This document shows, piece after piece, positions 49,134-61,300 of a stretch of DNA of 64,000 bases. The position numbers and the translations under genes were made by a program. How positions within the stretch are numbered: position 1 is the stretch's first letter; each line of letters begins with the position of its first letter. The stretch comes from Theristus sp. LFF4_11 (taxonomy: Eukaryota > Nematoda > Chromadorea > Monhysterida > Xyalidae). Below the pieces are notes generated by a model. That model made no database searches. It was not told the origin of the DNA and saw nothing but the letters and a program-made list of their open reading frames with translations. The DNA is taken from NCBI GenBank assembly GCA_030248135.1, contig JASANC010003277.1, forward strand, positions 124,001 through 188,000, written 5' to 3'.

Positions 49134-52100
49134 CAACCGCACGCGACCGCAGTGCCTCTTGCACGCCCGCGTGGTCGTCACTGTACCGTCGTCAGTCGGG
49201 CGATTCGAATTTGCCGCATTTTCGAATGTCGTTCGATGGTGGTCTGACAGGTTCGGTTGGGTCGCGTGTATGGATTCCGCATTCTAGAGAGAAGTGGACG
49301 GGCTGAATTTGGAGAGAGAGAGAAAAAAAGAAAATTTTACATTGATTATGATTGTGATCTGCCGTTCGGCTTGCTTGCTCAAGATTCGATGCACGTGCAT
49401 AGCTCAAATCAAACTTTCTTTTTTTCTCATCACAATGGATGTTCTTGGTTTTTCAATCAAACTGACGCACAGCACAACAGCGACGACGACAAAAAAAATC
49501 TGCAGCATCTTTGACAACAATTCGCTTTTGCGTGCTGATGCAGGCCACAACCACAGCAGTCACAATCACGTGCGCCGCCACAGTCTCGAGTGTCACTCGG
49601 CGATCGTGATTCCGCGCGAGAGTCTGCCGACCGATTTGTCCGTGTCCGTGCACGGCGACGACGACGGCGAACTGTTGCATGAGGTTTTTTGTTTTTTAGA
49701 GAACGGATATTTACCGTGATTTGAATTGATTGAATGGAGAATGTTGTTTGTGAATTTAGCGTTATCTTTGGAAGAACAGAATAGAACGATTCGCACGAAT
49801 AGAATTTCTGTTTGGCTCGCAATTGCGTTTTGCAATTTATTCGCACGAATAGAATTTCTGTTTGACTCGCAACTGGGTGTTGCAGATTGAAGCGGAAGAG
49901 GGCGACGAAGGCGAGGAGCAGGCGTTGATAGGCTCAGCCGAGTGCTTGCATCTGCCCGACAAGCACGGCACACAGCACGATCTCGTCATTGTACCGATCG
50001 GTTCGTGATTGTTGCACTGTTTTTTTGGCTCACTTTCGACTTTCGTCGAAAATTCTGGATTGCGATAGTTTGCCACGAAAACTGATTGTAAACTTGCTTC
50101 GTGATCGTGACACCCGCAAAACTGTGACGAGAACGACGCAAGCCCACCACTCGTGAAGCATGTTGTGTACTGCATGTCACTTCACGGTGCCCGCACCCCA
50201 CATTTCGAACCGAAAACAACACACAGCGCGTTCACAGTACAGAGGATGTTTGGTAAAAATGCTCTCATTCATGGTTGAAGGCGGCAAAGTCGTGTGTGAA
50301 GTGAGTGACACGACAAATATGTTTGCAACAAACGTGTAACGGACCGTAGCGATCGCGAAAGCGCCCATTTTGCTGCTTTCCATGAACGTGACGTCGTTGC
50401 AGACGATCCATTCCTGGCGTACGCACAGTTGCTACAAGCACACACGTGCTACGACGCGATGCCGCACAACAACAAGCTCGTTGTGTTGGACACGGACATG
50501 GCGCTGCGCAAAGCGTTCTATGGACTCCTCTATAACAGTAAATCGAGAACGGAGGCTACTTGTTTTTTTTGCTGGCTTTTTACTCTGTTGATTGGCTGTG
50601 TGTGTGTTTTTTTTCAACTGGGCTGCTTGTAATGGTTATCGGTGTTGATACTCTCGGTGTAGAACGTTACAGGCGGTGTTAATTAAGGTCGGTTCATTTG
50701 AATCACAAAAAAAAGCTAAACCGCTTTTTTGCTCTCGTTCGCTTACAGGCACACGAACGGCGCTGCTGTTCGACAACAAGCATCACGCGTGGGCGGGCGT
50801 CATATCGATCACCGACTTCATCTATGCGCTCTTGCAATTCGGCCGAAAGGGCCGAAACAAGGCGCACTACTCACCGCCGCCGGGTGAGAAGGAGGACGTT
50901 TTGAAATAATATGACGCACCCGCTGATTGGGTGCAGCGCTGCCGCAGTTAATAGGCGGCAACAAAAGAGTGTACCCGAAATTAGATGTATTCAAAGCTGA
51001 ACGATCAGTTCGTCCCAGATGCGAGTGCTATATAAGTGTACAACGTTCTCGCCCGAGCGATTTTTTTATTCCAGAGCGGGCCACAACTTTATACACTTAT
51101 GTAGTATGCGCTTTGCTGGTCGTTACTGTGTCGCATCACATTTTAAAAGCATCGGATTGGTTCGGTAGTTCAATGAATGCATAGCGTGCAGTCTTGGACT
51201 TCGTCTGCTAAAATGTTTGTTTCTTTCTCGATTTCTTCAGACGACAAGTCGACAAAGGTCGCGGCTGAGGCTGGTGACCACGCTGGCAAAGGTGAAAATC
51301 TCGTCAGCAACTTGTCCAGTCTACAGCAGCTTGCCGGCCAGACGATGATCACAAAATTGATGGATACTTATCTTGCTGATCAAACTGTCGGCTCCTGGAG
51401 AAGTGAGCGGCGTCGTTTTGTGTGTTTGAGGCACTGGCGGCTGGGTGTGCGGCCTTGAGGGCGTTCTTGTAATTTCATTTTCAAGTTTCCATCCGCGTGA
51501 TTTCAATGTAACCAGGGAATAACAGTTGAGAAGCCACGCAGATTTCAATGCTGCACCGGCACCAGAGCTGAGCTCGTTCTGTGTTGTGTGCTCACTGCTC
51601 ATTAGGGATGGCACGAAAAAAAACGTTTTAGTCATGAAAAAAAACCGATTTTTTCAAGCCAAGAATAAAAACCGGTTTTTACCAATAGAAAATCTGAAGT
51701 TTTAGTCGTCGAAACAAATTCAATTTTTCAGTCGTCGAATCCACCGCTCAATTATGCGGGCAAAACAACACTTTTGATTATTGTTCACAAAAGTTTTATT
51801 GCTTTTGTTGCTCAATTGTGTGTTTGGCAAAATCCAGAGCAATAGTCTGAAGCTGTAAAACCATTTTCGAGAAAAAAGCCCTGGTAGAAAACAGTTTTAA
51901 AACCGTAAAAATCGGTTTCTTTTCACACAAAAATAAAAAGAACGGTTTTTTCTATGGTTTTTTCCATCCCTAGTGCTCAGGCTGGTTAAGAGCGAGAGAA
52001 TCGTGTCTTTTACTATCATTGTGTTTGATTATTCGTTTCATTTGCTTTCAATAATTGTATTTTTTTCAGAACAACTAGCGGAAGACGGTATCTCACGCAA

Positions 52101-54994
52101 ATTCATCTCAGTGAATGCAAATATGAGGTTTGTTCGCATTGTTTTCGATCATGCTCAAAAATATGGTGGATATTTCAAAGCGGCTAACTTTCCGTCCTAT
52201 TGTCGTGTTTTCAACCATTTGGGTCGTCAACCGCTTTTCGTAAATAATGACATTTTTGCAGTTTTTTTTGGTTTTTGGTGGAACGTCATTGTTTGATTGA
52301 CTGGTTGGGTCGATTGACTTTTCTTTTTTTTTGAAAAATTCAGGCTGGCTTTTTTTTCGCGCGATAAGCGCAGAGTCCGCGACCCTCCCCGGCTTCACGA
52401 GTTCGACCAAAAAACCAGCTTTTAGTTTCGTTCAGTTCGCAGAATTGTGACACAACAAGCCACATCGCAACGCCAACCCATAAGCATGATAGTTATGGTA
52501 AAAACGTCTTTTTACAAGCACGTTTTCAGGTGAACATGATTTTCAGTTTATTGACGGCGGCACGTCGCTTGATCAACTCTAAACTGCGACGAATTCCGGT
52601 TGTGGCACCCGATACGAACAATCCACTTTTCATTCTCAATCACGAACGCGTGCTGAAGTTCATGTGGATTTTTGTGCGTGCCTTTTTTTTCTTGCGGGCG
52701 TTTCCTCTTGATTTGACTTGAGTTTTCTAGTTTTTAGTAGTTGTTAAACGATTGGCATTGTGGATGGTTACGGTTTTTTTGCGGTTTGTTCCGAGAGCTG
52801 TTCTGAATCCCTTTTCGTTTATTTATTTACGTTTTACCCCTTTTTTCCAGGGTAGCACATTGCCGCGGTCATCGTTTCTTGACCAGACACCGGCGAGTCT
52901 CCGCATCGGCACCTGGGGTTGGGAACAGATCATTCACGTGAGTTGTAGGAATTGGACTTGCAAGATGCAGTCCGAGTGTCGAGAAATTCCCTAATATTTT
53001 TGCCTGTATCGTTGACGTATGCCAAAAAAGTAGAGGAGAAACTACTGCGACTCACTTTAAAAACCGAGGAACCAACAATTTCCGGCACCAAATGGCTACA
53101 CCCGACCGTTCGCATCATATAATCTCTCAATATTTTTGTTTTGAATAATTGAAAAGCACAAATGAAAACCTCGGTGCTTCGATCTCGCTGCGCAGGTGTA
53201 CGAAGACACGAAACTATGGGACTGCATGGTGCTGCTGGTGAAACACGACGTGTGCGGGGTGCCGGTGCTCGAGCGCAAGACACATCGTGTGGTGAACGTG
53301 TACTCGCGCTTTGACGCTGTCGGCTTGCTGGCGGAAGCCGTCATGGACAGTCTGAATGAGATCACGGTCAAGCAGGCGCTGGAGTACAAGCACAAGGTGC
53401 CGGGAATGATCGCACGTTCTCTGTTTATAAACGCAGTGATGTGTGATACACGGTCGCCGACAAACATACTGGCACAGTGGCACAACGACGCAGCTCCCAC
53501 ACACAGCGTGTGTCCGCACCCGACCGAGCCCCCGCTTGATCGGCCAAATTGCGTCCACTGCCATTCCCACTCTGGGCCATGAACAACAACACACTGGCAC
53601 GCGCTGCTGTGTTGCGGAATATTACGAAACATTAGCGCGAAAACTTGTTTGTTTGTTTGCGACTGTGTGGTGCAACATTACCGTGGCATAACAGAGTGCG
53701 CGGTCAATCAGACGCAGCCGAGGACTCTGGGAATTTCTGTTGGAAACGCCGGCTGCCTGAATTCGTTTTCTGATGTGCAAACACACATTCATTCATTCAT
53801 TTTATTTCGCAAAAAGCAGGAAACTACGATAAAACTGTATGAACAGCATGTAGGTATGCGCTGCGCGCTTCGCGCATGCGATATTACACTTCTTACCGTT
53901 ACAGTCCATCAAACTGTAATCCCCTGGGTTCTACCAGAAAAGAACCCCAAGAGTCTGACAGAAGAGCATTGACCATTCTAACGAACTGTTTGTGTTCCGT
54001 GTCAGCTATTCTCTACGACGCCGATGCCGCTGATTTGCTGCGACCAAAGTGACACGGTGCAGACGGTGCTGTTGAAGTTGCTCGAGCACGACGTACACAG
54101 GGTGATCATTGTGAAAGAGGGCAAACTCGCGGTATGGGGGGCAGCGTTGTTTTTTGTGAAAGTTCTACGGATGTGTGTGTCTGATATTGTGAAACGTTTT
54201 TTGAGAGATTTGAGAAACATCACAGCGGATGAGCGCTTTAGGAGCTTCCGTTTTCTGGTGGTTCTCATTGGACCACACAGCAGATCAGAGTTTTACCTGT
54301 TTTCTGGTTCACTGACGTTTTTGGCGGTCGAATGAAGCGCCGAAATGAATCGTTCGAACGAACGGTTTCGTCTCGTTCACCATGCAAGATCGGTATCCTA
54401 AAACTTTGAAATTGTGTAGAACCTAAGAACAGAAAACAAAACGAAACGAAATCGACAATCCACTCGCAACGCGTGCAGGGCATCGTCAGCGCCACGGATC
54501 TACTCGGCTATCTCGTGCTAAAACCAGTGAACGACGCGGCGAACTCGGCGCAGAACTCGCCGACTCCGTACCACAACAACAACAACAACTCGAAAGAGGC
54601 CAGTCCGCGGCCGATGGACTGGTCGTGTCACCCCTCATCCGCCTCGATTCACTCGATCGCCGCCCAATTGGCGATGATCTCGTCGACAACGTCCAGCTCG
54701 AGTTCGTCCTACTCGACGTTTCCGTTGACGATGCCGACGACGTCGCCGATCCCGGAAACGCGCGCCGTCACGCATTGTCCGGCGACGCCGGTCGCTCGCG
54801 CGCCGCCGCCCACCGCCGCCGGACTGTTCGCAACCGAGGCGTGTCCGGCGACTGCCGGTGTGTCGCCGGCGCAAAGGCTGCTGCTGCCTACGACGCCGAT
54901 TCGCGCGTCGCCGTCGGTAGGCTCGTCGACGTCCAACTCGCGCACGCCGACCGCCGCCGCCATGCAGTTCTCGATGGACGCATTGGCGCATTGA
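49134..54994 (+). CDS. aakg (PRKAG family): AMP-activated protein kinase gamma subunit, four CBS motifs
   Basis: Exons 49134-49250, 49544-49683, 49886-50000, 50403-50537, 50749-50883, 51241-51402, 52070-52127, 52547-52673, 52851-52937, 53196-53396, 54006-54131, 54479-54994 join in phase. CBS1: HTCYDAMPHNNKLVVLDTD then STRTALLFD and ISITDFIYAL. CBS2: FISVNANM, then LRRIPVVAPDTNNPLFILNH. CBS3: RIGTWGWEQIIH, DVCGVPVLERKTH, NVYSRFD. CBS4: DTVQTVLLKLLEHDVHRVII and GIVSATDLLGYLVL. The ligand-binding aspartates expected in CBS1, 3 and 4 (SITD, SRFD, SATD) are present, and CBS2 has arginine at that place (HERVLKF), as in mammals. The arginine of CBS1 (STRTAL) and the HR pair of CBS4 are kept, but the CBS2 HR pair reads RR. 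The CBS1-CBS2 linker is enlarged by a 53-residue exon (51241-51402). A tail of about 150 S/T/P/A-rich residues follows CBS4. It acts as the nucleotide-sensing regulatory subunit of the heterotrimeric kinase. Confidence 0.94.
51603..51972. mobile_element. hAT-like MITE
   Basis: About 370 bp with inverted ends TAGGGATGGCACGAAAAAAA / GGTTTTTTCCATCCCTA. It is rich in AACCGGTTTTT and AAAATCGGTTT words. Flanking octamers CTGCTCAT (51595-51602) and GTGCTCAG (51973-51980) match at six of eight positions, the length expected for a hAT duplication. It lies in the AMPK gamma intron between exons 51241-51402 and 52070-52127. Confidence 0.72.
53484..53592 (+). repeat. SINE-like repeat with CAACAA end, copy 2
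   Basis: Same segment order as 45793-45896 with small differences, ending GAACAACAACAC. It lies in the AMPK gamma intron between exons 53196-53396 and 54006-54131, and opens a misleading frame beyond the exon end. Confidence 0.6.
53790..53852 (+). repeat. Short repeat shared with 45493-45556
   Basis: CAAAAAGCAGGAAACTACGA and GAACAGCATGT match the copy in the DNAJC25 gene. Class unknown. Confidence 0.55.
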
Positions 54995-57900
54995 GCCGCT
55001 CTGGTTTGGCGTTTGGTTTTTTTTCGGTTGTTTTTTGTGGTTTTAGTTTTTGAAACTGTTGTCTGTAAAATACAAGATCACTCAACGACGACAAAAATGA
55101 CGTTGTTTTGTTTTGTTTGTGTGTATGTCCGTTGTTTCCTTTTTTCGGGTTCTTTGTTGTGTGTGTGTGTCATTCTGTCTGAGGCTGTATTTGTTTCATG
55201 CGCTTTGTGTAGCTAGAACAAAGAGAAAAACCAGGTGCACAAAAAAAAACAAACATGAACTTTGCTTTGTACAGGCTTTCTTGGCTTGTGTTTTTTTCTC
55301 ATTGATCTAACCGAAGTTGTTGCGTGTGCATGCATTTTTTTCTTATTTGACACATCGAATTTCAGTTTTTTTATTGTCTGCTGCTTTTAGGCCGACCAAC
55401 CAACGAGTTTTGACAATTTTACTGTTGTTTGTTCTGTTTTATGCCAACCACGTTATGTTTTACATGCTGTTCTTTATGATGCAGAATTATGCTCAAATGC
55501 CGTTTTGTTCGTTCGTCCGCAGATAGAATTTCGCAACACCACAGGAATCATGTTTTGTTTGTTTTGATGCAATGCATTTTCTGCTTTTTGTTGCGTTTTT
55601 CAGGCAACGGGAAACTACAGGTTTTAATCGGATGCTGATTGGTCGTAGACTAGTGTCATTCGGCCAATCGACTTGTTTTCTATTTTCGAAACAGCTTGCC
55701 CAATCAATAATTCATCCAATAATGACTGACACTTGTACATAATACATACCACGTGCCAAAAACACCTACTTATTCATAGCTTTTTTGTGTGTCAATTTCA
55801 GTGTTCTGGTTGTTTTCGTTGACTTTTTGCCAAAACAGCTGTTATCTAGCGCTCGCTCACTTGTGTGTCCAGTACAAACGAACATGTGCTGCTTCTAGGT
55901 TTTTTTTGACAGAAAACCAACTTTGTAAATCGGTTTAATGTGGCTGTTCTTTGTGAAAAACGCGCGCACGAGAGAAAAAATGCACATTTCCAAGGTCGGT
56001 TGCAAGGAATTATTATTGACATTTTATGTGTATTTCAATCTATTTTTGTTCACATTGCGCACTGAAAAAATGCTGATGTATGATAAAAGGGACTGCGTGA
56101 ATGGGCATGGCACGTGCGTCGCGTGTAATTTTTTTTATTATCAAATGTTCTCTCCAGACTCCAGAGTCTATTTTCTGAGAAATTTCAGGGTTATGATGCA
56201 TGCTGTTTTTTTGTGGCGTGTTTTTTGCGCAAAAAAGTCTAGGATTTGTTGTTGCCCGCCGTTCCGAGTTGGAAGTGCGCGAAATCGTGTGTGAAAATAT
56301 TGCGCGAACGTTTGTTTGATTGTTTGTTTTTGATCACAAGGATGAGGGAACGGTTGCATGCGACAGTGTTTCTCAAACGAAATACAAAATGATTGGGATA
56401 ATGACCTTGTGGTTTTTCTCAACGTTTTCGTGCCCTTTGATGTGTCGAAAACTCAGGACCAGCTGACTGCCGACGTGTTTGTCGAAATATTCAGCTGTTT
56501 TTTTTTTAGAATGCGACCACAGAAATTTTGTATTTTGTTTTTCTGAGTCGCGGCAAAATTCTGGTGACATGACATTGTGCGTGCGTGCAATAATGCTGGG
56601 TACAGGGGGCAAACAGAACTTCGGAATGTTGCACTGGACACTAACATGTCTGCATAGCTTCTATAGATTCTCATGCAAACAGCTGATTGGTTACATTTGA
56701 ACTGGCATGCTGGTGATTGGTTCTAAATAGCTTCTAATACATAAGCGTTCATTTAGATTTTCATTGCAATTAGTCCGTTCAATGTGTGTTTGATAGCATT
56801 AACTCTAGCTGTGTGTTGTTTTTGAATCCAGAAGCTGCAATTATGATGGTTCTAATTTCCAGTGTTTCTTTCTATAGATTTTCGGGCCTCTCATCCTCTG
56901 GGTCTTTTTGGTTTCTTCCGTTTCAAACATAATCGAATTTGAATTTTGGCAGTTTCATCACGTTTGTGCGGTACACTCATTACACGCATCTATTACTGGT
57001 TGGTTACCTTGTGTATCTTGGTAGCTGGTAGAAAAAAATGCAAATTGCACTTTGAAAAAGGATTTTACTATAATATTAGGCCGCGCAGTGTGTTGTGCTG
57101 TTGTAAACAGCTTGGTTGTCGGGTATGTGTGTTTGGTTTTGAACATTGACATTTTAAAACGATCAGTTCTGGGACGTATGGGGAGTGGCCAGAGATTTTC
57201 TCACTATATGCTTGTTTTCGATGATATTATGCGGTAAAGTGCGGGATTTGCGTGTGCGGCGATATTTTGCAAGAAAAAATTCCTGAAAATGGAATCTTAG
57301 TTTTACTTTCTGCGTCGAACTGTGCTTTTTGTTTGCAACTAACTGTAGTTAGCTGTTATATCGATATAAGGTTATTGTGCATGCTGATTAATAGCTCATG
57401 AGTTTGGAACTTTTGAATGATTTTTTAAAAAAATTTTGTAATTGCATAATGTTTTTTTGTGCTTCAGAAAAATAAGCAAGCAGCCACATAATCTTTTTAG
57501 TCTTGTCTGCTTTTTCGTCTCCGCTTGTTGTGATTTTTTTGTGCAACCGTGTTCGCATTTTGCATGTATTTCAAAATTCAAAACGATATCGTGTTTTTTT
57601 CATCGATTCCCACATTCCCGTCATATTATAAATGCATTCAGTCCGTTATGTTTTTGAAGATGATTTGGAAAAAGTATAGAACCGAAATGAGCAAAGTTTT
57701 TTAAGCGGCATTCATGAAGCGGTATTTGGTGACGCTTTGCTACGCGTCCTCACTCAATACTGCTTCATGAATGCTTTTTAATGTTGTTATTCAGAGTCGG
57801 AAACTTTTTTTTGTTTATTTTGCAATCGGGCTCGTAAATATGTCACCGACCTTATCAATTTCAGCACGTCGCTTGCAATTTTTTTTAAATTTTGTTTCTG

Positions 57901-58331
57901 TCACCAGTAAGTACAGGTAATTTCACATGATTAAATTTTTGATCGATTAATAAAATTTATTTCAGTTGAGCTGTTTTCATGCTTATCAACTGTTACAAAC
58001 GTTGTTCCTTTTCAAAGTTATACGTTGCTGCGTAACTTTATATGTGTCATTTTCGTTGTCAAATTGAATTTGGTATTGTTCATTTGTCAATTTATGTTGG
58101 TATTTTAACTTATCTGTTTTTTTTTCATCCGTGACTTGCAATTTTCAACAGTAAGTAAAAAATAATAAACCAGGGGGTTGATAAAGAAAAGAGGTTCATA
58201 AATCCTCGCGAGAATGTATTTTTAATCTAACCTTGTGGCTGCTTAAAATGAAAATTTTAGAATGGTAAAGGGAACCCGTCAATTGGGTCGCAGCCAGAAA
58301 ATCGCATTTTTTTCTCTGAACTGAAAGAAAA
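54995..58331. other. Intergenic region between AMPK gamma and astacin genes
   Basis: T-rich sequence following the AMPK gamma stop, including its presumed 3' UTR, with several GATTGG motifs (55634, 56685, 56710). The only recognised element is the palindromic micro-MITE at 57701-57781. No plausible coding exon was found. Confidence 0.5.
57701..57781. mobile_element. Palindromic micro-MITE (TTAA family), copy 5
   Basis: TTAAGCGGCATTCATGAAGC and GCTTCATGAATGCTTTTTAA, with TTAA at both ends. It lies in the intergenic space between the AMPK gamma and astacin genes. Confidence 0.74.
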
Positions 58332-61300
58332 TCACATCATTTCCTTGCAAATGCCGCACGTTTTCCGGCATACAGTGCGCACGTACGACAGTTTATCGCA
58401 GTAACTCCGCATCGATTCGTTGCTCCGGTGTCCGGCTTTCCCTGGCCGTGCTCTGGACTTTTTCTCAACTTTCAAATTGCGGCACTGATTGAGCGTCTCA
58501 GTAGAACACTGTGGCTGCCAATCACGACAGTCCGAACCATTCGCCTGCATTGCTCGTTCATTCGCGGCGCAGCCGTAAAGCCGGTTGATTTTGAAAACGT
58601 CCAGCCGACTAAGCACGTTCGGCCTTCGAACGCAAAACGGCCTCAATCGTGACTCGAGCACGGGACGCCTTGGGTCGTGCGCGAAATCCGACGGGCCGTA
58701 ATGAGTGATCGATGCGTAGTCGTATGGCACCTTGCGATGGAAACGGACGGAAATGAAGGTCACACATTGAGAAAACGGGGCTCTTGAAAGGGCTACTAAA
58801 ACGGTAGTATGTTGAGGTTTTATATAATGGCGCACCATTCATGCAGATGTCAGACTGTTTGGCTGGTCACGTCACGTTCGGTTCTCGTTTTGCATACTAC
58901 CGTCCATGGAGGCGTGCCTTTGACGCACATGTCCGTCGGTGTGAACTGGCCTCACAGTGTAAGTAGCACTGTTTTCTCACGTGTGGTGGCACCGGAATTC
59001 TAATTGCAATAATTCTTTCAAAGATCAACCATATACACTGGAACCAATCAGCGTTGGTGCCTACAAATGCAGCCAATCACAGTCGACTGCTCAATTTCAC
59101 ACCGAGTAGTTCAGCAGGCGGTGCGCGTCGTCGACCACTCGAAACGCATGCCAATATCGGCGGTCCAGATTCATCCAGTGCACCTGCGCGGTCGAACGTT
59201 TTTTTTCTTTTTCAAAGTTTTGATTTCAACGGTATTACCGTAAAGTCTTGCATATAAGGTTCCTCCCACTTATAAGACCTCCACCCAAAAGTGGGCAGAG
59301 TGTCACACGGCGGGAAACCGAAAAATTCACAAAATTTTGACTTGGTCGAAATCCCACCCCGTTTATGGACTTCCTAATCTTTGCTTTATAAGACCTCCTC
59401 CCACTTATAAGGTTGTCGCACAAAATTCCACTTTTTCAGAAATTTTTAATTTTCAAATTTACAATGTATATAAGGGGACCTTATATGCAAGACTACGGTA
59501 TTACCAAAGCGCCAGACTGCGCGCATTTGAACTGTATGTTGAACTGGGCAAATGTACTATCGCGGCCCAGGAGATCGCGGCCCGGAGTATCGCGGCCGAA
59601 GCATCGCGGCCTGAAAGATCGCGGCCTGGACGATCGCGGCCTGAACGATCGCGGCCCGGACGATCGCGGCCTGGGACGATCGCGGCCTGGGATGATCGCG
59701 GCCCGGGATGATCGCGGCCCGGGACGATCGCGGCCTGGGACGATCGCGGCCCGGGACGATCGCGGCCCGGGACGATCGCGGCCTGGGACGATCGCGGCCT
59801 GGACGATCGCGGCCTGGGACGATCGCGGCCTGGGACGATCGCGGCGTTTTCATAACCTTGTCATATATCCAGATCAGACTGGCAATTTACATGTGGCAGT
59901 CACCGTGCATTGCGTATGTACAGGGTGGGCCAAAAAAAAGGTTCCATTTTCAAACTGCTGTCACTAGCTAGTGTTTTAATATTATGAGCTGAAATTTTCA
60001 GCACTGATAAAACATGTGATGCCATTTTACTGACAAAAATTTTTTTCCGATATATAATTCCTAGCGCTCACTGTGGCAGATTTTCTAAAAAGCTCGAAAA
60101 GACAACAAATTGACTGAAATGAGTGCAAGAAAAAATTAGTATCAAGATGCGTGATTCAATTTTGAAACTGTTGCGAAGGTGACAAATGGGTCTTTTTGGA
60201 TACCCGGGGTATTGATAGTTCAAATCATGCGTTCAGAGTGGAAAGGTCTCACACTTAAATTGCATTTGAGCAGCTCGAGCGAAATTCTGATGTTTCACAA
60301 CGGACTCGAGTCAGCAGCCATGCGACTGAGACAGAAAGAATTGTTCAGTTGACTTTTTGTTTTGTGTGTTGCTCTGTCTGTTAATTTGTTTCTTTTGAAA
60401 AGTTTTTCTGCGGTTTGAATGAAAACAGTGTTTCAGTTTCAGTTTTCTGCAGTTTCGTCATGGTTAAGTGGAAAGCAGAACAACGGGTCTGGTGTGCTAT
60501 CTGGTGGGAGCAATCTGAAAGTTTTTCTGCAGTGACTCGCCAGTTTCGCGTAAAATTCAAGTTGGGTCGCCACGAGGATTCGCCAACCAGGAAGTCCGTT
60601 CTTTTGTGGCACACCAATCTGTTTGAGCATGGCAACGTGTTTTACCGAAAGAGTGGATCCGGTCGACCATCGATTGCTCCTGCATTCAAAGACACTGTGG
60701 TCTTAATGTTCACGCGCAGTCCAGCAAAATCGAGAGGCGAGCCAGTTTGGAATCTGGCCTGTCCCGAACCATAATGATTTGGATGATTTGGATGTCTATG
60801 AGCAATGATTCGTTGTGAAATTCTTGGTTAAAATCCGTTTTTTTCAAGGTCCGAAATGGCGGTTTACAAGGTAATATCATAAAACAATTTGTTAAACTTT
60901 TGAAAAATTGTGCCAAAAATGAGGTTTTCAGAGTGTATTGGAGAAAAATCTTTCGATTTTTTAAATCGACATTTTTGTTTTTTATTTAATTTTTTTAATT
61001 TCAATTTTTGTTTAACAATCCTACGTGTGAGTGACTCAACCCGACCCGACAGCTCCCATGTGAATGACTACAGGGTGTTTCAGAAGTAGTGGGTAGGTGT
61101 TTGACGCGTTATTTCTCGACTTGTGTTAACTCATATTGAATGAAATTTTAGTCAGTTGATCAAGAAAGTTCACCTTAGATTTGTGCAAAATTTAAGAAAA
61201 ATTCATTCACCTGCCCGCGAATGACATAGCAAAACACAAAAAAACATTGATTTCAGCACGCAACTGGGGGTTTGGCACCGGGTTAAACATTACCTTGTAT

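Noticed and set aside
53397..53582. Extension of the AMPK gamma exon to 53582
   Set aside because: The frame runs into a dispersed repeat; the donor at 53397 joins in phase to the CBS4 exon at 54006.
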